Source: Gnetum montanum
Taxonomy: Eukaryota; Streptophyta; Gnetopsida; Gnetales; Gnetaceae
Direction: 5' to 3'
DNA: 64,000 nucleotides
NCBI GenBank assembly: GCA_015680685.1
Contig: MNCI01008335.1
Coordinates: 1,291,817-1,355,816, forward strand
Part shown: positions 57,191-64,000 of the stretch, one piece after another
How positions within the stretch are numbered: the first letter of the stretch is position 1
Layout: each line of letters opens with the position of its first letter
Translations under genes and position numbers: made by a program
The notes under the pieces: generated by a model
Database searches by the model: none
Told to the model about the DNA's origin: nothing
The model's input: only the letters and a program-made list of their open reading frames with translations

Positions 57191-59793
57191 GCGCATTTCT
57201 ATTAATTTATAAGTATATCAGAGGACTCCCATGAACAGAGAATTTCCTAGGAAGATGGCTAGCTTTGATCCAATCATTGACAGCATGTGTTAGCATGATC
57301 ACATGCATTGAGTGCGGTAGTTGAGTTGAAGGAGGCTCTGAAGTTTTGATTGATACTGAGGCATCTAAGGAATCAACCACTTGTGATTATAAGGGCTTGG
57401 TTGGACTGTTGGTTCTAAAGAAAGGTCTTTTCCTCATGTGGTTGTTGGAACCAATAGTAGGTTGAGAGTTAATAGCCCTTGTGGTGTTACGTTGCTGCAG
57501 CTAGGTAGGGATTTCACCTTGCATTGTGGGAGTAGGTGGTAGCGGAGCTATTGGTGGAAGAGATGCGACTGGATAAGAAGGATGATATTCTTGTAGAATA
57601 TCACCTCTAGAAGAGGGAGTTCCACAATACTCGTGGGCTTGGTAGTGAGGTTGAGGAGTGACATGACCAGTAGAGTCATGTGGGGAGATTGGCTACTGCA
57701 CATAATATCCATATGGATCAGGTTTCCAGTAAGGATACTATTGCCTTGGTGGTGCCATTCCCCATGATTATGGGTGTTGCCACTGTTGATATTGCTCAAT
57801 CAATTGTCGTGGAATTTCACTGGGATAATATGTTAAGGGTTGGTGGAACTGCCTTGGGTTACCTTGAGGATAAGGTAACCTTCGGGGTGTTTGCCTTTTT
57901 TTAATCATGGGTTGAGTGCACACACCTCAGACTCCTACAGATGTGAGATTATAGGGCAACATCCCTTAGGATGGTCATATTGACATATCTCACATCCACT
58001 ATCATTATCTGTTTCCAAATCCAAATCCTCTTCAATAATGGAAACTTTTCCCTTACCCTTACTACATGCATGTTCAGCTTCTCTCTTTTTTCTTTTTTTG
58101 CGATCACTACCTTGCTCTCTAGACTCCTCTACTATTTCAAGAACAGCTTGAAATCTATTGTCTAGGGAATCCCACATTTGGTCTACCTTTGCTAAAACTT
58201 CTGATGTCATCTTTTGGATAGGCAAAGTTTTCCTATTCACCATCTCTTCGAGTGGTGACTCTTCTTCATCCTCACAAAATCTNCCCAAGGGTTCTTCTCA
58301 TTTCATGCCTAAGCCCATCCACGAGATAGCACAATTGATCCCTTTGCAAATAACCATGGCCAAGATAATAATGTAACAGTGCATAATATCAGCCCATGGC
58401 AGGATCCAAGGGTTCATGTCCTCCTTGTTTCTAGCCTTGGATTTACCTTCGCAAGTTAAACACTCGGGAGTACATTTGGTACTTGTCATTAAATAGTTCT
58501 AACATAGTACTCCACCTACGAATGGATTCTGATTCTAAAGACTGGTACCAGCTTTCTACTTCTTTAACTAGTGTCTATGGAAACAACTTAAGTTTTTTCC
58601 ATTTGTTCTCTTTATTTTGTAAGGCACACGCATCATGGAATGCTTGTAAGTGATTCTGAGGATCAATGTTGTATCCCCCTTCAAATCGTGGGATATTGTT
58701 CATATCTAATTTCTTGATCCTACTATCTTTCTGGTGCCTTGTTGGAATTCTAACAACCTCAGTTATGTCCAACATACTTTGAGTAGCGAATAGGGGTTCA
58801 TTGTGATCATCTCATCCATGGCGTCTATGATGCCTACGTTGTTCCCTACTCTCCCTTCTTCTATGTCATGACTCTCTAGAGTGTCCTCATCCCCTTTCCT
58901 AGCTATTTCTTCTATGACTTCCACTTTTCCTACCTTTATCCCCATGGTCTTTTTCTTTATGACCACATCCAAATATTGAAGGAGAGGGAAGGATATGATG
59001 GAGGTGAAGAAGAAGGAGAACCATCATCATGACGGTGTCTACTACCTTCTCTTCTGCGGTCTCAGCCTCGATCGTGATTGCGATCAGAATGTACACCTTT
59101 ATCATGAGTTCATGTCCCTCTTTTGGATCCTTTATGCTCGTGGGTATCAAGACCTAGGTTATGAATAGTGGAATGAAGGTCTTGATACACAACCCCTTGG
59201 CAAAAGTCAAGGAGCGGAACATTGTTGTGTGGCCGACTGCCTAAGGTAGGTTCACCACCCTCATTTTCACTTAAGACATGTGGGGCATCCTGGGACCACT
59301 CATCCTTCAAAGACTTGTGATGTCTCTCCTATTGCAGGTCCCTTTGACATTGTGCCTCTGTGGGATGGTATTCTCTTGAGTTATGATCTTGCACAACATA
59401 TTCTGCTTGTAAGTGTGGCATGCCAATTCGTGTGAGAGCACAAAGAAGCATGCTTGGGACTGAATGATTGGGAGGTAATACTATGTTACCTTCTAAGTCT
59501 CAATAACATAGTTGTTCATCTTGATGGAGGATAAAGGTGAAGTCTAGCATATACTCATCAAGATGAATATATACCACTTGAACTTGTTAAGGAACTAGCA
59601 GATCAACATCATATGTATTATGCTGCTGATTATTTCCTATTTCAGACCTAGGCAGTGAGGCACTTTCATACAAAGAAGGAGACATATTTTTCTGATCAGT
59701 GTGCAATGTACTCTTGTTTATTATTTCCTCAATCAACCCTAAGCATTTTTTCCAACAATGTGAATGATTTCCTATGTTCGAGTTAACGCACAA
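57191..59793 (-). pseudogene. gag of ATH-1, degraded
   Basis: The N-terminal frame starts near 59793; a segment at 59110-59310 contains 'SENEGGEPTLGSRPHNNVP', followed by an Arg/Asp/His-rich, SR-like part. The gag core starts at 58575-58775: 'RIKKLDMNNIPRFEGGYNID' and 'HLQAFHDACALQNKENKWKK', homologous to the NA-family gag. The knuckle near 57965-58010 reads CEICQYDHPKGCCP (C-x2-C-x3-H-x4-C). A helix part (58190-58288) and a Pro/Gln/Tyr-rich tail down to 57200 follow; the tail contains a run like 'HPQSWG' that recurs in the NA gags. Several stops and frame shifts. One N occurs at about 58283. Confidence 0.8.
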
Positions 59794-59799
59794 ACAATT

Positions 59800-59821
59800 A
59801 AGTCCCCGGCAACAGCACCAA
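59800..59821 (-). other. ATH-1 primer-binding site, tRNA-Asp type
   Basis: Minus strand TTGGTGCTGTTGCCGGGGAC directly after the 5' LTR. Close to the Athila PBS. Confidence 0.87.
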
Positions 59822-60676
59822 GGATGAGCGGCAAGGTACCCCTACACTCAACCATACGAATATAAGCATTTCACACACGATCTAGTCAAATTTCAAGGAC
59901 TAAGTTCCTATGCACCTTCATGGAACAAGGACGGGTTGGTTGATCGTTGTCTTCCCAAACTTACTTGTATGCCACAATTGTATGGTTAAGTATGTTTGAG
60001 GCATATGATTTTTATAGCTTTTATGTTTTTATGTCCTACTGCTAATAAAGAAGGAGAGAGAGAGATAACTAAGTGACTAATTTAACTTAACTACTGATTA
60101 ACTATGCTTTAAACTAATCCTAACACTAGTATCTGTTCTCACTTGCCGTACACATCCTGAACCAGTGCAATACTACTGGGATTACCAAATGCTAATCATT
60201 ACTAGGTTACCAAGTGTTACACACATGCTTGAAGTGATTGTACTATGTGTGCTAATAACAAAAAGATAAAGTGAAAAAAATAAAATAAAATAAATGCAAA
60301 AGAAAATAAAATAAAGGAAATGAGTAAGAAAACAAATCTCAAGTGCTACAAGGATAAATCCAAGAGCTTGTCTTTATTGCCGTACACAAGGTGTGCTCAG
60401 GTACACAATGCTCAAATAAAGATCCATCCACACTTAGACCTCCTACTGCGAGCACTTGGAAAATACTCTAACTATAAAAGTTTCACTACTTGATTCCTAA
60501 AAGGCTTTCCTTGAAACGCTTCCTTCCAAGACTTCCTCTCTAAATTGTGTGCCTAAGCACTATATTTATAGGCTTGGGAGCAACTACTCTAATAATTAGA
60601 AAAATTGCCACTCTAATTTTAGAGAAATTTCCACTCTAATAATTAGAATAAACCCCTAGAGTAACCGCTCTCATCA
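59822..60676 (-). repeat. 5' LTR of ATH-1
   Basis: 855 bp. Minus strand starts TGATGAGAGCGGTTAC and ends GCTCATCC (the 3' copy ends CTCATCA). The TATA box is at 60563-60570. It carries the same AT-rich U3 repeat as the 3' copy, which is about 44 bp longer through small insertions. Confidence 0.92.
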
Positions 60677-60681
60677 AAAGG
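60677..60681. repeat. Target-site duplication of ATH-1, right copy
   Basis: AAAGG, matching 41898-41902. Confidence 0.9.
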
Positions 60682-60724
60682 AAAGCAACCGATGGACTAG
60701 CCACCGCCTCCAAGAACTACATGA
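60682..60724 (+). pseudogene. ORF2 of NA-2, C-terminal end after ATH-1
   Basis: 'AAAGCAACCGATGGACTAGC' then a Pro-rich end (PPPPRTT) and TGA at 60722-60724; the same tail is seen in NA-3 at 33700-33741. ATH-1 therefore landed about 40 nt before the stop. Confidence 0.75.
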
Positions 60725-60914
60725 GCTTCCCCAATTTTGTCTTGTAATGTTGTGTCCAAATTTTTGTAAAACACCACTGTGACATGTAAGAGTCCATTTC
60801 TTTGTGTGATTTTTTAAGTCAATCAATAATTCCATACCTTCCCAATATTTTATAAAGAACTTGTTCCTCATTTTGTTTAACTTGAGGATGAGTTTTCATT
60901 CAGTCATGGGGGTA
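60725..60914 (+). other. NA-2 3' untranslated region with polypurine tract
   Basis: Similar to NA-3 33742-33933. It contains 'AACTTGAGGATGAGTTTTCA' and ends in the tract AGTCATGGGGGTA (60902-60914). Confidence 0.75.
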
Positions 60915-61808
60915 TGATGAATCATGATTTTGTTAGATCCAATATTAGATATCCAATATCAAAACCTTGATATTGGGTACACAATATCGAGTCCCAAGAA
61001 ACATTGTTGGATATCCGATATCATCTCTTCCATGCTAGATTATAAATAGAACACTTGGATGCACAGTTAGAACATAGCGTAGTTTTAGACTTCAGTTAGC
61101 TTTTTCATATACTATTGATTTCTAATTCTGTTATTTTCCAATGCATGCCCATAGTATGATGTTTGTAATTATATAGCATCCTTATTCGAGTATGATGTAC
61201 TTGGACACGTTACATGACTACAAATAAAGATTGAAATTACTTCTATCATTGCAACATCCACTTAGATTTATTATTGCTTTTAATCATTTAATTTTTTAAT
61301 TGTTTCTTATTTTCCTTCATTAATGTTCCCATTTATTACTCTTTACAATTCCTGAGATTAAGTAGAATGAGTATGACTAATTACAAGTGTTTAAGTGTAA
61401 CTACTTTGTAACCTAGCAGTGTATCATTTGGTGAGCCCATTGGTGTATGCTTAGTATTCCCACCAATAGTTACATGAAGTCTAAGATGTGTGCAAACAAT
61501 TAAGAATGGATACTCATTGCATGTAGGCTATTTTATACTTTACTTTCCATTGTTACTTAGCTCAATTAACTAATTTCTTTATTATCATTAGGAGCAACAT
61601 AAGATTAGAAAACATCATCATGTGCCTCACTCTCAACTAAACCATACGTGACAAAGCTACCACCAGTCCAAGTGGGAAGACAGTGAACTATGATCAAGAC
61701 ATCACGATCTAAATGCCACAACTAGTCCCATCCATGGAATTTAACTGGATCATGCGTGAACACTTGTGATTCGTATGGTTGGGCATAGGGGTACCTCACT
61801 ATTCATCA
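60915..61808 (+). repeat. 3' LTR of NA-2
   Basis: 894 bp, starts TGATGAATCATGATTTTG and ends CTATTCATCA. U3 GATATC-type repeats lie at 60943-61022 and the TATA box at 61041-61048. Same length and U3 type as 8540-9433. Confidence 0.93.
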
Positions 61809-61813
61809 CATTT
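61809..61813. repeat. Target-site duplication of NA-2, right copy
   Basis: CATTT, matching 8535-8539. Confidence 0.9.
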
Positions 61814-62074
61814 ACTTAAACTTAGATTTAATTTCATTCTCAATCACATTTATAGTTAAGAGTAAAATAGACCTAACAACATCATCTATCATACACCTCA
61901 TGCTAAGCTAAACCATACACTTAAACTTCATTAGCTCCACATGAGAAGACGATGATCATGAGCTTAACTCAACTACTAACATACCAACATTATCTATCTA
62001 TAAACTACAATCAATTCACGCATGTACACTTGTGACTTGTATGATTGGGTCTTAGATTGCTTCAACACTCATCA
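61814..62074 (+). repeat. LTR-0, right part
   Basis: Continues the older LTR: a diverged version of the 'CACCTCA ... AAACCATAC', 'GAAGACGATGATCA', 'CACTTGTGACTTGTATG' end, closing at CACTCATCA. No PBS follows, so it is a solo LTR or the 3' LTR of a lost element. Confidence 0.6.
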
Positions 62075-63580
62075 CTATTTTATTCCCATTTTCATAAGCT
62101 ATGACAATTCTTTCTTTCCCAAGGAGGTTACAACTGTACAATAAGATGTTGGGCCATCAAGGTTATGACTAAGAGCTATGTTATTGCATTTCATGTGTAG
62201 TGTTGCACTTGTCCTCTTAAGGGATTGCAATACAAGCGTTACACCTATCCTTAAGAGTAATTGCACTATGTGTGTATTTATTATTGTTTGTTTACTACAT
62301 ATAATTTTAAAATCCATAAAAATCATAAAACATAAAATCATAAATATTTTCTCTATATCTCATCATGGAAAAATGAGTTCTAATTGTATCATATGTACTA
62401 TAATATCTTTTATATTTATTGAATGCAATAATATACATGAGTGTTCTTAGCAGTCCACTCAACATCGTTCTCAAAGTTTACGATTGGATCACACTATGAT
62501 TTATATGATAATCCCATTGGTCAAAAATTAGCGGGACTCCTATTAATAAGAGATCGACAAACTAATAAATAAAAATTCCAATTGCTAAACTAGATATAAA
62601 AGAAAAAGTAAACAAAGATAATGTTGCATGGACAATAATTCTCATATGTCATTTTGTAAATTCTTGTTATCTATATGATGATTTAGTCTATTTTGCAAAT
62701 AAACCCACTACTTGTTTTTTGTTATTATGTGGCACTTATAATTTATTATTAAATATCAATCAATTAGTCAACATCACCCTACTAATTTTGTAATCAAACT
62801 CTATCCATTTTGGATCACTTAAGGAGGAGTCTTAAGTTAGTGGTAAGGGTATGTTGAACATTGAAAAATCTAGTATTTTCTAATAATTCACTATCACATT
62901 TCATTTATTTTCACTCCCCCCCCCACTAAAGACACACACACACATGCATGTGTGCACGCGCACAAGTTGAGGTACATTTATGGCATCTTTGTATTCACTA
63001 TAGAAAAACTTTTGTAGTTTTATTTAATGATTTTTAGTAGTTAATAAGTAAATTTCTACATTATGTATCTAAGTTAGTTGTCCAAAGTCTTTGTTTGAGT
63101 CGTTGTACTTAGATGTGATCATATTCTAGAACTAAAGATCAAGATTGATGTATTCACATTGCAATACTTTGACTTAGCATGTATATCTATATTTCCTACA
63201 TTTTACTTTAACTTCATTAAATAGATAATTTTACATAATGTTTGCATTTATGTTTCTTGTCATCATTGATATGGTAAGATGAACATGACAAAACTTGAAC
63301 ATTAACCACAATTGACTTTATAATCCTAGTAGTTAACTAACTTGGTTTGCCCACTCATTATTTGGCCTAGTAGTCTAACAATTAACTCATGAATCGAAGA
63401 ACATACTAGAAGGTTGATAGAGCTCAATGGTTATTTCTATGTTTAGTAATAAAATATTTTTAAAGGACCATCATTTGAAGTGATAGTAAGCTACTTCTTT
63501 CTTAAGTCATAAGACTTGGGTTTGAGCCTAGATATAATAACCCAAAAGAGGTTACGCTTTCACTCATCCATCAACCCTTG
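62075..63580. other. Unassigned AT-rich DNA with a short microsatellite
   Basis: No gene supported on either strand. A C-run and a (CA)n/(TG)n-type tract lie at 62918-62965. Near 63479-63529 weak pol-III-box-like strings occur. Confidence 0.5.
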
Positions 63581-64000
63581 TGATGAAGCGTTAAAGTGTC
63601 ACATCAACAAGTCCCTGTTGATGTGGCCTCATTGATAAGCCCCTATCAACGTGGCCTCATCTACGTGGTGTTGCCCCATCAACATAGCTTTTGCTGCATC
63701 TATGGGGCCCCATCGACGTAGCGTTTGCTGCATCTATGGGACCTCATCAACATAGCTCCACAATAAATTCTATAAATACATGCTCACCAACCATGTTTAT
63801 GGGAGTAGAAGTTATAATTGTAGACAATTATATCATTTGAGAGTTAGAATATTTCTCTAAGTGCCCGCAACACAAGTTAGAAAGTGTATGGATCTTTATT
63901 CAAGCATTGATGTACTTGAGCACACTAGTGTGAACGGTAATAAAGACAAGCCTTTTGATCAAACCTTACAACACTTAGAATAGATTAATGATTTATTTCT
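63581..64000 (+). repeat. Start of an ATH-1-like LTR, cut by window edge
   Basis: Starts TGATGAAGCG. From about 63830 it matches the ATH-1 LTR (minus strand): 'TGGATCTTTATT', 'GCATTGATGTACTTGAGCAC', 'GGTAATAAAGACAAGC'. The TATA box is at 63771-63778. U3 is unlike that of ATH-1 and holds repeats of about 33 bp around 'TTTGCTGCATCTATGGG' at 63685-63760. Confidence 0.7.

Larger units (their letters stand above)
41903..60676 (-). mobile_element. ATH-1: Athila-like Ty3/gypsy element with pol, interrupted by NA-4
   Basis: Minus strand. AAAGG flanks both ends. 5' LTR 59822-60676; 3' LTR split into 50837-51711 and 41903-41926 by NA-4. Without NA-4 it is about 9.9 kb. Order: PBS, gag, protease, RT, RNase H, integrase, spacer, polypurine tract. 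The RT block 'EGIVLGHKISHTGIEVD' is typical of Athila. It lacks ORF2. The copy is decayed, but all domains are present. Confidence 0.92.
8540..61808 (+). mobile_element. NA-2: non-autonomous Athila-related LTR retrotransposon carrying all nested insertions
   Basis: Both LTRs are 894 bp by my boundaries, begin TGATGA, end CATCA or GATCA, share the same U3 type (GATATC repeats), and are flanked by CATTT on each side. The body is 9434-9596, then 34811-41902, then 60682-60914; the pieces join cleanly when NA-3 and ATH-1, each with one TSD copy, are removed. Content: tRNA-Asp-type PBS, gag, spacer, ORF2, polypurine tract; no pol. It was inserted into LTR-0 and is therefore older than NA-3, TAT-1, ATH-1 and NA-4. 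Confidence 0.92.

Noticed and set aside
62178-62450. Overlapping open frames on both strands as a possible host gene.
   Set aside because: AT-rich sequence, no domain, no splice or codon signal, and both strands open alike.
63479-63529. Strings resembling pol III A and B boxes (GGGTTTGAGCCT at 63518-63529), possibly a SINE head.
   Set aside because: No tail, no target-site duplication and no second copy in the window; the match is too weak.

Overview
The window reads as a repeat-rich plant nuclear genome. Everything I can identify is LTR-retrotransposon sequence of the Ty3/gypsy superfamily. The primer-binding sites match the Asp-tRNA type used by plant Athila elements, the pol domains are plant-type, and one element carries a second RNase H, as the Tat lineage does. 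Accumulated old copies and very large elements suggest a large-genome seed plant. A gymnosperm is plausible but not proven. I found no free-standing host gene, rRNA, tRNA or CRISPR array.

The main result is a nest of five elements, each bounded by an exact 5-bp target-site duplication (TSD). NA-2 (+, 8540-61808, TSD CATTT) landed in an older LTR. NA-3 (+, 9597-34805, TSD ATAAC) landed in the gag of NA-2. TAT-1 (+, 9908-28304, TSD ACTAG) landed in the 5' LTR of NA-3. ATH-1 (-, 41903-60676, TSD AAAGG) landed just before the end of the second ORF of NA-2. NA-4 (-, 41927-50831, TSD CCTAC) landed in the 3' LTR of ATH-1. Outside the nest lie NA-1 (-, 1-7010, cut by the window edge), unassigned AT-rich DNA, and the start of another ATH-1-like LTR at 63581.

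NA-1 to NA-4 form one family. Each has LTRs of about 880 bp, a tRNA-Asp-type PBS, a gag with a C-x2-C-x3-H-x4-C knuckle, a non-coding spacer and a second gene (ORF2), but no protease, RT or integrase. ATH-1 is Athila-like. It shares LTR ends, PBS, gag and spacer with that family and still has gag-PR-RT-RH-INT order, so it is the type of element likely to mobilise them in trans. All of them carry a repeated polypurine motif at the end of gag or pol, at the end of the spacer and at the 3' LTR.

TAT-1 is an 18.4-kb Tat-like element. Between its protease and RT it carries, on the opposite strand, a gene with at least seven exons and six short introns whose phases agree across every junction. Its N-terminal part resembles plant FCP1/HAD-like phosphatases but lacks the catalytic aspartates. 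TAT-1 also has three tandem arrays built on related motifs. All coding regions are broken by stops, mostly TAG where Gln or Trp is expected, and by frameshifts.
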